DNA of 64,000 nucleotides from positions 1 through 64,000 of the forward strand of contig NZ_JACJRQ010000031.1 in NCBI RefSeq assembly GCF_014697355.1, in the 5' to 3' direction. Source of the stretch: Nostoc calcicola FACHB-3891. Lineage in GTDB: Bacteria; Cyanobacteriota; Cyanobacteriia; Cyanobacteriales; Nostocaceae. The notes beneath the pieces were generated by a model, which saw only the letters and a program-made list of their open reading frames with translations, was not told the DNA's origin and ran no database searches. Position 1 is the first letter of the stretch. Each line of letters begins with the position of its first letter. Positions 1 to 8,870 of this stretch are shown here, one piece after another. A program made the position numbers and the translations under genes.

Positions 1-113
1 ATTGATGACGGCTCTTATGTATTTTTTATCTAAATATGTCTGCTTTTATTCTTGTTTACCTTTTTTCCCTCAGTAATTTCCGTTTGTGACACTTGGGGTG
101 CGGAATGTGGGAT

Positions 114-211
114 AAATAAGAGAGACGCGATAAATCGCCGTCTCTACAATCACCCATGCGTATTGAATTCTTGTAGAGACGCGATTCATCGCGTCTTATT
201 TCTTCATCCAA
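114..211. repeat. Inverted repeat of the GAGACGCGAT family
   Basis: Two copies of a GTAGAGACGCGAT-type word face each other (about 114-155 and 173-211) and could fold into a long hairpin. Related words recur at 16779-16803, near 34640 and near 49290, so this is a dispersed repeat. An open frame at 52-267 runs through it and has no recognisable protein features, so I do not call it a gene. Confidence 0.6.
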
Positions 212-263
212 ACGAAAATCGCCTTATGCAAGAATTAATACAAGTCTCTGAGATGATTAATCA

Positions 264-1304
264 ATGATCTGGGCACCTGGACAACAATTACACGGTAACA
301 AATATGAAATTAAACAACAGTTAGGACAGGGACGCTTTGCTATTACTTATCTCGCTCAAAATCTTCGAGATGGCAAGAATGTTGTGATTAAAACATTGGA
401 TGCCAACTTGCTCAACCAACTGAGTAACGAAGAACGCGATCGCTTAAAATCAGGTTTTGCAGATGAATCCCGCAAACTAACAATATGTAAACACCCCAAT
501 ATTGTCGATGTGTTTGATACATTTAACCAAGGGGATTTACTGTGCATGGTCATGGAACATATTCTAGGAGATAATCTAGCCAAGATTATCCAACCGCGAG
601 GATTTTTACCAGAAAAAGAGGCTGTAGACTACATCCAGCAAATTGGACAAGCACTAATACAAGTGCATAAACAAGGATTCTTGCATCGAGATGTGAAACC
701 AGAGAATATTATTCTGCGATCGGGTACACATCAAGTTGTTTTGATCGACTTTGACTTAGCGCGAAAATTCGTTGATAACCCAGTGTCAAGTCGCGGTAAC
801 TTAGTTGACAAATTTACACCAATTGAACTGTATTCAAATTCTGCCAGACAACAACAGCGACGCGGCCCTTGGACTGATGTTTATTCTCTGGCTGCAACAT
901 TATATGTTTTATTAACGGGAAAACTACCAGAAAGTGCTATTGAACGCCAGGATAACAATAAACGTTTAATTCCACCGAAAGAATTGAATCATGATATTAG
1001 CAAGCCTGTCAATGATGCCATTGTCCACGCAATGGAACTACAACCCGATAAGCGTCCCCAAACAGTAGAAGACTTCTTAAAAGAATTGGGTTTAAAAACA
1101 GCAGGTATTTCTCTGCCCCAACTTCTTTGGGCACAACCTCTATGGGCAAGGATACTAGAGATTATGGGTGTATTAGCATTATTCGCAGCCTTGATATCAG
1201 GAATCAAAGACGGCACAGACTTATTCAAAGATTGGTTTCCAGACAAATCAGCACCCCCGACACAACAAACGCCATCGTCTTCCACTCAACCACAAAATAA
1301 ATAG
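264..1304 (+). CDS. Ser/Thr protein kinase with C-terminal membrane segment (DFG changed to DFD)
   Basis: A Hanks-type protein kinase of 346 residues, predicted to phosphorylate Ser/Thr on unknown substrates. The glycine loop LGQGRF is at residues 20-25, the ATP lysine is K43 (VVIK), and the catalytic loop HRDVKPEN is intact at 141-148. The Mg-binding DFG motif reads DFD (162-164), which is unusual, so activity should not be assumed. A hydrophobic stretch near residues 294-311 (IMGVLALFAALISGI) would anchor it in the membrane with a short Ser/Thr/Gln-rich tail outside. It is followed by a 21-bp repeat array and then by a second kinase gene on the same strand. The ATG at 264 directly precedes the typical N-terminus. 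Family assignment is firm; function is unknown. Confidence 0.9.
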   Translation: MIWAPGQQLHGNKYEIKQQLGQGRFAITYLAQNLRDGKNVVIKTLDANLLNQLSNEERDRLKSGFADESRKLTICKHPNIVDVFDTFNQGDLLCMVMEHILGDNLAKIIQPRGFLPEKEAVDYIQQIGQALIQVHKQGFLHRDVKPENIILRSGTHQVVLIDFDLARKFVDNPVSSRGNLVDKFTPIELYSNSARQQQRRGPWTDVYSLAATLYVLLTGKLPESAIERQDNNKRLIPPKELNHDISKPVNDAIVHAMELQPDKRPQTVEDFLKELGLKTAGISLPQLLWAQPLWARILEIMGVLALFAALISGIKDGTDLFKDWFPDKSAPPTQQTPSSSTQPQNK

Positions 1305-1315
1305 GCTACGCCTAC

Positions 1316-1546
1316 GCATTTGTTATTTCGGGGTTCGCATTTGTTATTTCGGGGTTCGCATTTGTTATTTCGGGGTTCGCATTTGTTATTTCGGAGTTCG
1401 CATTTGTTATTTCGGAGTTCGCATTTGTTATTTCGGGGTTCGCATTTGTTATTTCGGAGTTCGCATTTGTTGTTTCGGCGTTCGCATTTGTTGTTTCGGG
1501 GCTAGCATTTGTTGTTTCGGGGTTAGCATTTGTTGTTTCGGCAGTT
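1316..1546. repeat. 21-bp tandem repeat array (11 units)
   Basis: Eleven head-to-tail units of exactly 21 bp start at 1316 and every 21 bases after, with the core GCATTTGTTATTTCGG. Each unit divides into three heptamers (CATTTGT, TATTTCG, GGGTTCG). Because 21 is a multiple of three and the unit has no stop in several frames, both strands show long open frames with seven-residue protein repeats. These look like by-products of the repeat. An array with the same core lies at 59351-59554. Confidence 0.9.
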
Positions 1547-1621
1547 GCCACAAAACCTCAATCTTCCTCTCTGCGCCTCTGGGTGATAGCAGTTTCAAAT
1601 CAAAATGCGACAGATGTGTGG

Positions 1622-1649
1622 GTAGGGGCGTACAGCTGTACGCCCCTAC
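1622..1649. repeat. 28-bp perfect palindrome (GTAGGGGC family)
   Basis: Two 14-base arms (GTAGGGGCGTACAG and its complement) form a perfect palindrome. The copy at 38257-38284 is identical. It lies between the array and the next kinase gene and could fold into a hairpin or act as a terminator. Confidence 0.8.
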
Positions 1650-1728
1650 AGCCTCATTCAGCAACACCAACCACCATAACCAACAAAAGCGTGTCAAAAT
1701 CAACATTAGGCATCAACAAATCTGGTAT

Positions 1729-3066
1729 ATGTTCTGGCAAAACGGACAGCTAATATACAACGGCAAATACAAAATAGAAAAACCCTTAGGCGGTGGCGGT
1801 TTTGCAGTCACCTACCAAGCAATGCACACCAAGTTAAACCGCCGAGTTGTCATCAAAACCCCTAACATTAGCGTCCAACGAGATCCAGACTATCCCAAAT
1901 ATGTTGAACGCTTCAAAAAAGAAGCCCAAATACTAGCAATGTGTTGCACAGACTCACACCCTCATATTGTGCAAGTATTCGACTTTTTTGAAGAAGAGGG
2001 TCACTACTGTTTAGAAATGCAATACATAGCAGGCGAGAGTTTGTGGAAGTATGTGCAACGCCAAGGCGCATTACCTGAAGCTGAAGCTGTAAAATATATC
2101 CGCCAAATGGGTTTAGCTTTGGTAGAGGTACATAAAAAAGGAGTTTTACATCTTGATGTCACTCCTTCTAATATTATGCTCAACTTTAATTCAGGGATTC
2201 CTAACTCAGGCAAAGCTGTGTTGATAGACTTTGGTATTGCGGGCGATATGTCTCCACCTAGTACCTTTTCCAGGTCTTTTGGTAACAGGGCATTTGCGCC
2301 TTATGAGTTAATACACAAAGGAATTCGTGACCCAACAGTTGATGTTTACTGCTTGGCTGGATCTTTGTACTATGCTATCACTGGACAACGCCCCACTAAT
2401 TCGTTTAACCGCAAGTATGAACAAGAGGAATTAGTACCAACAAAGCAACTTATCCCCAGTCTTAGTGATGCTGTAAATCAAGCGATTCTGCAAGGAATGG
2501 CATTAGAGGCAAAAAACCGACCCCAGACAATGGAAGAATGGTTGAATTTACTTTCCTCTTCGCAAGCTAATCTAACAGAATTGGCATTAACTTCAGATGT
2601 AGGCGTAGATTACCAAAACTTAGAGAATTTACTCAAAGCGGGGAAATGGAAAGCAGCAGACGAGGAAACCGCTAGACTCGTCCTGAAAGTAGCCAAAAGA
2701 GAACAGCAAGACTGGCTAGATTATGAATCCATCCAAAAGTTTCCCTGCACTGACTTACGTACTATTGATGAACTCTGGGTAAAATACAGCAATGGGCATT
2801 TTGGATTTAGTGTACAAAAACGCATTTGGTTAGAGTGCGGTGGCAAAGAAGATTATGAAACGGAGTGTCGTTTAGGCGATCGCGTAGGCTGGCGTAAAAA
2901 TGATAGCTGGCTTTCATTAAAAAATTATCACTTTTCCCTAAATGCCTCACAAGGGCATCTTCCTTCATTAAGGTATTATTACAAAATGGAGGATGGAAGA
3001 TTTGGATGGCTGTGGCGGAGGTGGCTTTTTGGCTTCTTGTCTTACATTCATACTTGTAAATTGTAA
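1729..3066 (+). CDS. Protein kinase-like domain fused to a GUN4 domain
   Basis: About 445 residues. The N-terminal kinase domain has a glycine loop (LGGGGF), an ATP lysine (VVIK) and an intact DFG (LIDFGIAGD). Its catalytic loop reads HLDVTPSN, so the HRD arginine and the catalytic-loop lysine are replaced by Leu and Thr while Asp and Asn remain. The C-terminal ~140 residues match GUN4 (motifs WLDYESIQKFPCTDLRTID and YSNGHFGFSVQ), a tetrapyrrole-binding domain known from Mg-chelatase regulation and from chlorophyll-linked kinase fusions in cyanobacteria. A longer open frame begins at 1618, but its first 37 codons run through a dispersed palindrome, so I place the start at the ATG at 1729. A role in tetrapyrrole sensing is inferred. 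Confidence 0.88.
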   Translation: MFWQNGQLIYNGKYKIEKPLGGGGFAVTYQAMHTKLNRRVVIKTPNISVQRDPDYPKYVERFKKEAQILAMCCTDSHPHIVQVFDFFEEEGHYCLEMQYIAGESLWKYVQRQGALPEAEAVKYIRQMGLALVEVHKKGVLHLDVTPSNIMLNFNSGIPNSGKAVLIDFGIAGDMSPPSTFSRSFGNRAFAPYELIHKGIRDPTVDVYCLAGSLYYAITGQRPTNSFNRKYEQEELVPTKQLIPSLSDAVNQAILQGMALEAKNRPQTMEEWLNLLSSSQANLTELALTSDVGVDYQNLENLLKAGKWKAADEETARLVLKVAKREQQDWLDYESIQKFPCTDLRTIDELWVKYSNGHFGFSVQKRIWLECGGKEDYETECRLGDRVGWRKNDSWLSLKNYHFSLNASQGHLPSLRYYYKMEDGRFGWLWRRWLFGFLSYIHTCKL

Positions 3067-3240
3067 TCTATAAACTTTTCTGAGATTTATAAAAGTTTCT
3101 AAACAACGTATATTCGACGAAGCCTTGCGGATTCTAGCTTTTAGATACCTGGCACTGCGGCTGAGGCGCACGCCTCGCAAACACAAAAAGCTGCAATCAC
3201 ATTAGATAATATATAAATCAATATAAATTAGGTGTAAATA

Positions 3241-4062
3241 GTGTCCTTTGACAATGTTTGTAAAATACTAGCAGAAAAATATCCAACGGATTTTGCCCGG
3301 TGGCTGCTACCTGATGAACCGCAAAAAATTAAAGTATTAAAAACTGAATTAAGCATCGAACCAATTCGAGCAGATTCTGTTATATTTCTACAAACAGAAA
3401 ATCGTATTTTACATTTGGAATTTCAAACAACACAAAAATCAGATCCTCCCATTCCCTTCAGAATGTTGGATTACTTTGTGAGGTTAGTGCGACAATATGA
3501 TGTTCCAATAACGCAGGTAGTAATTTTCTTGCAAGAGACAAGTAAGGAAATCGCTTTTACCGAAGAATATGTAAATGAGATGACAAATCATCGCTATCGT
3601 GTTATACGAATGTGGGAACAAGATTCGGCGTTATTTCTCGATAATCCTGCACTATTACCATTAGCACCTTTAACACAGACAGATTCACCCCAAGGGTTAT
3701 TATCCCAAGTTGCCCAAAGTGTTGCTAAAATTTCAGATAGGGAAACAAGACAGAATATCGCAGCTTACACAGAAATATTAGCAGGTTTGCGATTTGAAAA
3801 GAATTTTATTCGTCAGTTATTGAGCGAGGATCTTATGCAAGAGTCAGTGATTTATCAGGATATTTTGCAGAAGGGAGATAAGCAAGGTGAAGAACGTACA
3901 ATTATACGCCAGCTAAATCGGCGTTTTGGTGAAATAGACTCATCATTGATTGAGAGAATTAGAGTGCTATCTGTTGAAAAGCTAGATGATTTAGCAGAAG
4001 CATTACTAGACTTTTCACAAGTATCTGATTTAGTAGCTTGGTTAGATGAACAAAAAAGCTAA
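3241..4062 (+). CDS. Rpn-family recombination-promoting nuclease / putative transposase (DUF4351)
   Basis: 273 residues with the layout of cyanobacterial Rpn/PD-(D/E)XK-like proteins. The N-terminal nuclease fold has the likely catalytic strand ILHLEFQ (E-x-Q), preceded by an Asp in RADSVIF. The C-terminal DUF4351-type helical segment ends in SQVSDLVAWL. Family members are DNA endonucleases linked to RecA-independent recombination. Such genes are abundant and mobile in cyanobacteria and usually stand alone, as here. The start is GTG at 3241, directly before the typical MSFDNVCK opening. No partner gene is visible. Confidence 0.85.
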   Translation: MSFDNVCKILAEKYPTDFARWLLPDEPQKIKVLKTELSIEPIRADSVIFLQTENRILHLEFQTTQKSDPPIPFRMLDYFVRLVRQYDVPITQVVIFLQETSKEIAFTEEYVNEMTNHRYRVIRMWEQDSALFLDNPALLPLAPLTQTDSPQGLLSQVAQSVAKISDRETRQNIAAYTEILAGLRFEKNFIRQLLSEDLMQESVIYQDILQKGDKQGEERTIIRQLNRRFGEIDSSLIERIRVLSVEKLDDLAEALLDFSQVSDLVAWLDEQKS

Positions 4063-4115
4063 TCAGGAGCAAAATAACCCCAGTTACAGCAATTTTCAGG
4101 TGAATAGACCACATT

Positions 4116-4143
4116 GTAGGGGCGCACAGCTGTGCGCCCCTAC
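4116..4143. repeat. 28-bp perfect palindrome (GTAGGGGC family)
   Basis: Arms GTAGGGGCGCACAG and complement, downstream of the Rpn gene and downstream of the convergent amidohydrolase gene. An eroded relative (GTAGGGGCACAGCCATG...) is near 4222. Confidence 0.8.
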
Positions 4144-4302
4144 CGAGGATTGTCGTTCAATTGGTTAGATGGGCAGGAAAGTAATTAATTTCAGGTATAG
4201 ATCAACTATAAAATCATAAAGTAGGGGCACAGCCATGTTCCCTACAATCATCTGTACCCCACCAAGTTGCAATTTCCTGTAATTAAAAACAGCTAATTTC
4301 TC

Positions 4303-5535
4303 TCAACTAAAAAACTTCTCCACGCATCTGACAAATATCTCCACACCCATTCCCAACGCCGTCTCATCAAAATCAAACCGGGGATGATGATGGGGATAAG
4401 CCAAATCTTTCTCTGCATTGGCAGAACCCAAAAAGAAATAGCAACCAGGCACTTCTTCCAAGAAAAATGACATATCTTCAGCCGCCATAGTTTGGCATTC
4501 TGGCACAATTCCCACAGGAGTTTCTACCACTTCTTCTGCTACAGAACGCACCAATTGAGCTATTTTCACATCATTAATTACTGGTGGATAAAGTGACCAA
4601 TAATCTAATTCATATTTTGCACCCTGACTCTGACAAATTCCGGCGATAATCTGCTCAACGCGCTGATGGAAAAAGCCTTTAAAACTCGGATTAAAATACC
4701 GAACAGTAGCACTCATTCTCGCCGTGTCAGCAATTACATTCCGCTTGGTTCCAGCATGAAGTTCGCCCACTGTTACCACAGCCGAATCAATAGGATTCAC
4801 ATTCCGAGCAACAATAGTTTGCAAAGCATTGACAATTTGAGCAGCAACCACAACGGAATCCACTGTTTGATGAGGTAGTGCGCCGTGTCCACCTTTGCCC
4901 AAAATTGTACAGTTAAAGCACTCCACAGCCGCCATTAGGGCACCACTGCGAACGCCTACAGTTCCCAAGGGCAAATTATTCCACAAATGCAAACCGATAA
5001 TTGCGTCAACATCAGGATTTTTCAGCACCCCAGCTTCAATCATCGGCTTTGCGCCTCCCGGTGATTCTTCCGCTGGCTGGAAGATCATTTTCACGGTACC
5101 AGAGAAATCTTGACGATGCTGTTGCAGATAGTAAGCTGTACCTAAAGCGATCGCAGTATGTCCATCATGTCCACAAGCGTGCATTACTCCATTATGCTGG
5201 GATTTGTAAGGCACTTCGTTAAGTTCTTGAATTGGCAAAGCATCCATATCTGCCCGAATCGCCAAAACTGGCAATTTTGGATTAGATTCTGGATCTAATT
5301 TCTTACCTTTGATGGTGGCGACAATACCAGTTTGGGCGATGCCGGTTTGATGTTCGATTCCCCATTCTTGCAACTTTTGTGAGACAAATTCAGCAGTCAG
5401 TTTTTCCTGAAAACCCAACTCTGGTTGTTGATGTAATCGCCGCCGCCACTCTATCAATTGCGGTTGCAATGAGCGAATTGAAAGTCGAATTCGAGATAAA
5501 TCAACAGAAGAGGGGTTAGGGAAAGTAGAAACCAT
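4303..5535 (-). CDS. M20-family amidohydrolase (N-acyl-amino-acid amidohydrolase / hippurate-hydrolase type)
   Basis: A metal-dependent hydrolase expected to cleave N-acyl amino acids in the cytoplasm. With the start at ATG 5535 it has 410 residues, normal for the family; two codons further up is only a TTG. The metal-binding motif HACGHDGHTA lies at residues 119-128, the AEESPGGA segment follows, and a central lid (dimerisation) domain carries GKGGHGALPHQTVD. The last part has the conserved AAEDMSFF motif. All expected metal ligands seem present. The exact substrate cannot be told from sequence. The gene stands alone between repeat-rich spacers. Confidence 0.9.
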   Translation of the reverse strand: MVSTFPNPSSVDLSRIRLSIRSLQPQLIEWRRRLHQQPELGFQEKLTAEFVSQKLQEWGIEHQTGIAQTGIVATIKGKKLDPESNPKLPVLAIRADMDALPIQELNEVPYKSQHNGVMHACGHDGHTAIALGTAYYLQQHRQDFSGTVKMIFQPAEESPGGAKPMIEAGVLKNPDVDAIIGLHLWNNLPLGTVGVRSGALMAAVECFNCTILGKGGHGALPHQTVDSVVVAAQIVNALQTIVARNVNPIDSAVVTVGELHAGTKRNVIADTARMSATVRYFNPSFKGFFHQRVEQIIAGICQSQGAKYELDYWSLYPPVINDVKIAQLVRSVAEEVVETPVGIVPECQTMAAEDMSFFLEEVPGCYFFLGSANAEKDLAYPHHHPRFDFDETALGMGVEIFVRCVEKFFS

Positions 5536-5691
5536 TATCAAGACAAGGTAGTTTAAGCAGAGCTAACTGAGGTTATTTTCCCACTTTAACGTGAGTTTGA
5601 CGAGTCTGCTTTACGCATTAAAGCCCAAGCCGATTGATACAGCAGATTTTACAGGAATGATGCAAAAATGACATGAAAGCTTTGATTTTCC

Positions 5692-5719
5692 GTAGGGGCA
5701 ATTCATGAATTGCCCCTAC
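5692..5719. repeat. 28-bp perfect palindrome (GTAGGGGC family, AATTCATGAATT core)
   Basis: Arms GTAGGGGCAATTCA and complement. The inner half of the arms differs from other copies but palindromy is complete. Confidence 0.8.
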
Positions 5720-5777
5720 ATTGCATCCTAGATGCGTAAATCCTATTTCAATAAACCTGAAGTAGATACAGAAATTT

Positions 5778-5805
5778 GTAGGGGCGCATAGCTATGCGCC
5801 CCTAC
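5778..5805. repeat. 28-bp perfect palindrome (GTAGGGGC family)
   Basis: Arms GTAGGGGCGCATAG and complement, 60 bp from the preceding copy and just past the 3' end of the small gene at 5836-6000. It could serve as a transcription terminator for the bioD transcript. Confidence 0.75.
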
Positions 5806-5835
5806 CCCGTACCCGATCGAAACGAGACATGTACC

Positions 5836-6000
5836 TTAATAGTCACTGTCAGCGACACAAATACCTTTACATTTAATACCGTTCGTAGCGGTGCGCTGAC
5901 AATGAGAACATAGAATTTTTTCGTTTTCTGTTTCTTGATTTGTCTTTATACCAGTGTTTGTCTGTAATTTGTCGTTGTTGCTTTGGAGTTCTACAGTCAT
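5836..6000 (-). CDS. Small four-cysteine (zinc-finger-like) protein, 54 aa
   Basis: An open frame of 54 codons from ATG 6000 to TAA 5836, starting 25 bp after the bioD stop on the same strand. The C-terminal half carries four cysteines as CSHCQR...KCKGIC, followed by the acidic-aromatic end VADSDY. The spacing suggests one bound metal ion, though this is inferred from the pattern only. The N-terminal half is hydrophilic and Asn/Gln-rich, probably disordered. No strong ribosome-binding site is visible, so it may depend on read-through from bioD. I recognise no named family. Confidence 0.6.
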   Translation of the reverse strand: MTVELQSNNDKLQTNTGIKTNQETENEKILCSHCQRTATNGIKCKGICVADSDY

Positions 6001-6024
6001 AAGAACGAAGGAATTTTTTGCGAT

Positions 6025-6702
6025 TTACATTAGTGTTTCTAAATCTAAATCTGATGCTATTTGAGCCAGTTTCTCTAAATCAGTGGGGTTTTCTAAATAA
6101 GGTAAGCAGCCTAAAACTGGCGTGTTAGTTAATGATTGAATCAATTCTGGTGGTGTCCAGTCGGCTATCTCTGCATCGGAACGAGGTTGGACGCAATTCA
6201 AAACAATGCCTACCAGATGCACCCGCGATTGTCTAGCTAATGCTACATTGGCCACTGCACTAGCGATCGCTCCTAATCTCACTGGTACCACCAATACCGT
6301 TGGTAAACGCCATTCTGCGGCTAAATCGGCTACCGTTAATTCTTCCGTTACTGGCGAACCCAACCCACCCAAGGCTTCTACTAGCAAAAAATCACGCTGC
6401 GATCGCAATTTCGACAAAGTTTGCCACACTAGTGCTAAATCTACTCGGCGATTTTCTCGTGCTGCGGCGATGGGAGGAGCTAAAGGTGCTTTAAAATACA
6501 AAGGTGTAATTTCTTCGGCAGATTGTTCTAGGGCGAATAGATTTTGGTACAATTCGCGATCGCCAATCCCCGATTGAATTGGTTTCATGATTCCCCAGCT
6601 ACGCTGCGGGTAATATTTTTGCCAATAAGCTGCTAAGGCTGTCGTTAAAACAGTTTTACCAGCCTCCGTATCAGTTCCAGTAATCAGTAGTGTCTTCAAC
6701 AA
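6025..6702 (-). CDS. bioD: Dethiobiotin synthetase
   Basis: ATP-dependent ring closure of 7,8-diaminopelargonate with CO2 to dethiobiotin, the step before biotin synthase. 225 residues, a normal length. The P-loop GTDTEAGKT lies at residues 9-17, followed by the substrate-binding IMKPIQSG and the conserved EALGGLGSPV (usually EGAGGxxxP). The gene appears to start with TTG at 6702; no upstream ATG fits the conserved N-terminus LKTLLITGTD. No other biotin genes are nearby. The small four-cysteine gene follows at 25 bp. Confidence 0.92.
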   Translation of the reverse strand: MLKTLLITGTDTEAGKTVLTTALAAYWQKYYPQRSWGIMKPIQSGIGDRELYQNLFALEQSAEEITPLYFKAPLAPPIAAARENRRVDLALVWQTLSKLRSQRDFLLVEALGGLGSPVTEELTVADLAAEWRLPTVLVVPVRLGAIASAVANVALARQSRVHLVGIVLNCVQPRSDAEIADWTPPELIQSLTNTPVLGCLPYLENPTDLEKLAQIASDLDLETLM

Positions 6703-6794
6703 TTTGTATAATACTAGTTATTTAATAAATTAACTGGACACATCCTAAATATATAGCAGTCCTAAATCATTTGTGAAATATTTTTCTGTAGGCT

Positions 6795-6861
6795 GTCATT
6801 AGTCGTTAGTTATTTGTCTTTTGTAATCACAAATGACAAAGGACAAATAACCACTAATGAC
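6795..6861. repeat. Imperfect inverted repeat / hairpin
   Basis: GTCATTAGTCGTTAGTTATTTGTC (6795-6818) pairs with GACAAATAACCACTAATGAC (6842-6861) apart from a four-base bulge. It lies between the end of the kinase gene (6927) and the start of bioD (6702). A terminator or dispersed-repeat role is possible. Confidence 0.6.
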
Positions 6862-6926
6862 TAATAACTCATTTTAGTACGATTTCGACAATTACATTCA
6901 TTTATTTAAAAGAGAAACAGCTAAAT

Positions 6927-8651
6927 TTAAGGTGAAATTGTTGGATCGGGAATTGGTATGGGTGTGCTATCAATAGGCGGATTATTGTTTTCTGTCTCTG
7001 GAGTTGGAATTGGAGTCGGAATTGGAGTCGGAATTGGTGTAAATGTTTCTGTTGGAGTTGGCAAAGGTGTCTCGGTTGGAGTTGGCGTTGGGGTTGGTGT
7101 GGGTATTTCTATGGGTGTCGGTTGGATGAGTTTCTCTAATCCAGCATTGAGATTGTAATTGCTTTCGTCAACTCCTGAAAGCAGAGTTAATTCAATAGTG
7201 TATACTCCAGTAACTAACAATGTACCTTCATAAGATGTAACTCCCTGAGCATTATTATCAATTGGTTGTTGATTGGGATTTAAAACTGTTAGTAAAACAC
7301 TGCTTCCTGGCTCAAGAAACGTACTTAACTTGACTCCTTGCTCGCCAACAAAAGTATAGCGGATGATTTGATTTGCTTTGAGAGTACCTTCCACTGCGGT
7401 AGCGTTAAATGCTCCCAGATTCAAAGGTTTAATAGATATAACAGGTTGCTGTTGAGTAGGTGTAGGTGTGGGTGTAGGTGTGGGTGTAGGCGTAGGTGTA
7501 GGTGTGGGTGTGAATGTAGTACCCCCAGAAATCACTGGTGAAGGAAAATTTTGGGGAAGCGTCTCGTCTGGTGGTGCTTTTGACTGACTGCGAATCGAAC
7601 TTACCAGTGCCCAAGAACCAAATCCCGCTAAGATAACTACAGCGATCGCAATTGCGGCGATCGCTAACGGATTATCCAAAATTGAGCTAGTTTGATCTGG
7701 TGGAATCACCGGATCGGGTTTTTTCGGCGAAGCTGCTGGCGATACCAAATCAGGGCGACGGCCAACAGCCATTGTCTGCAAGTTGGAAACATTAGAGGTA
7801 GGCGCACTGGGTTGCCGCAAAAATTGTAACGCTTGGGATACATCAGCAGCAGTTTGGTAGCGATCGCTAGGCATATGATTTAACATTCGATGCAAAACTT
7901 GGGCAAATTGTGGATTCACTTTTGCCCACTGCTGCCAATTCCAAGTTAATTGGTTTCGATCGAATAAATCTTTTGGTTCCTTACCAGTCAGCAAAACAAT
8001 CGCACTCACCGCTAATGCATACAAATCACTACTAGGATACGCTCCTCCTGTTTGCACTTGTTCACTCGGAGAGTAGCCTAATTTTCCCACAGTAGTTACA
8101 GGCATTAGGCTATCTGGCGATCGCAAACGCCCTGCAAGTTCTTTTACCACTCCAAAGTCAATTAACACTGGCTTACCATCGCTATCTCGCAGAATAATAT
8201 TTTCTGGCGAGATATCCCGGTGAATAATCCCTCGGCTGTGAATATGCTCTAAAACAGGCAACAAAGATTGAATTAACCCCAATACTTCTGTTTCTGTAAA
8301 AGTTTGACCCCCAGCTTGTCTTTGAGTCAGCAGAGTTTGGTAAGTTTGACCTGCAACATAATCCTCCACCAAAAACAAGCGTTGGTCTTGCTCAAATCTT
8401 TCCCGGAATTTCGGCACTTGTGGGTGTTCGATTTGATATAGAATAGCAGCTTCTCGGTGAAAAAGCTCCTGTGCCTTCTCCCAAGCCAAAGCGTCCGTTG
8501 CTGTTGAAATCAATTCCTTGATCGCGCAAAGTTCGTTAAACCGCCTCTGGTCTTCTGCCAGATAGGTTCTACCAAATCCCCCTTGTCCGAGAATTTGAAT
8601 TATGCGGTAACGGTTTTGCAAGACAGTACCAACTGTAATGGGTGATTGCAT
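6927..8651 (-). CDS. Ser/Thr protein kinase with membrane segment and external Pro/Thr-repeat domain
   Basis: 574 residues from ATG 8651; the frame runs 20 codons further up but lacks kinase-like sequence there. The kinase domain has LGQGGFGRTYLA, a lysine in CAIKELI, and catalytic loop HRDISPEN with Ser in place of the usual Lys, a variant I recall as common in this cyanobacterial subfamily. DFG is intact (LIDFGVVKEL). A hydrophobic segment (AIAAIAIAVVILAGFGSWALV) precedes a run of about twelve TP dipeptides, then a beta-rich domain (ATAVEGTLKANQIIRYTF...) resembling bacterial pre-peptidase C-terminal folds, then a second TPTPIP-rich tail. It is likely a membrane receptor kinase with its sensor outside the cytoplasm; the ligand is unknown. 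Confidence 0.88.
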   Translation of the reverse strand: MQSPITVGTVLQNRYRIIQILGQGGFGRTYLAEDQRRFNELCAIKELISTATDALAWEKAQELFHREAAILYQIEHPQVPKFRERFEQDQRLFLVEDYVAGQTYQTLLTQRQAGGQTFTETEVLGLIQSLLPVLEHIHSRGIIHRDISPENIILRDSDGKPVLIDFGVVKELAGRLRSPDSLMPVTTVGKLGYSPSEQVQTGGAYPSSDLYALAVSAIVLLTGKEPKDLFDRNQLTWNWQQWAKVNPQFAQVLHRMLNHMPSDRYQTAADVSQALQFLRQPSAPTSNVSNLQTMAVGRRPDLVSPAASPKKPDPVIPPDQTSSILDNPLAIAAIAIAVVILAGFGSWALVSSIRSQSKAPPDETLPQNFPSPVISGGTTFTPTPTPTPTPTPTPTPTPTQQQPVISIKPLNLGAFNATAVEGTLKANQIIRYTFVGEQGVKLSTFLEPGSSVLLTVLNPNQQPIDNNAQGVTSYEGTLLVTGVYTIELTLLSGVDESNYNLNAGLEKLIQPTPIEIPTPTPTPTPTETPLPTPTETFTPIPTPIPTPIPTPETENNNPPIDSTPIPIPDPTISP

Positions 8652-8870
8652 GATCCAATAATTGAGTGTAATGGCAACTGAGGAGGAAGTCACCCACAAA
8701 GATAAGTCCAAGTGGCGACGGACAGTTACATGCAGCGATATTTTAACTTACCTAATAGTTATACTCCCAGTGAGAATCGCTCAAAGGTTAAAAACCACAT
8801 CTTTCCTAAGGGCACAGCAATGCTCATTGGTGTCAACTTAAGCTTAAACGCTTGTCCGACATACGCTTTA

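Noticed and set aside
1316..1546. CRISPR array
   Set aside because: The 21-bp units are directly adjacent without unique spacers, and no cas genes are in the window.
1312..1551. Open frames on both strands across the 21-bp array (heptapeptide repeat proteins)
   Set aside because: The frames stay open because the unit length is a multiple of three and free of stops; no ribosome site or unique sequence supports translation.
1618..1728. N-terminal extension of the kinase-GUN4 frame
   Set aside because: The extra codons run through a dispersed palindrome; the ATG at 1729 gives the normal kinase N-terminus.
7442..7510. Phase-variable microsatellite in the kinase gene
   Set aside because: The GGTGTAGGTGTG run codes a TP-rich linker with hexamer units, so length changes keep the frame; no switch-like structure.
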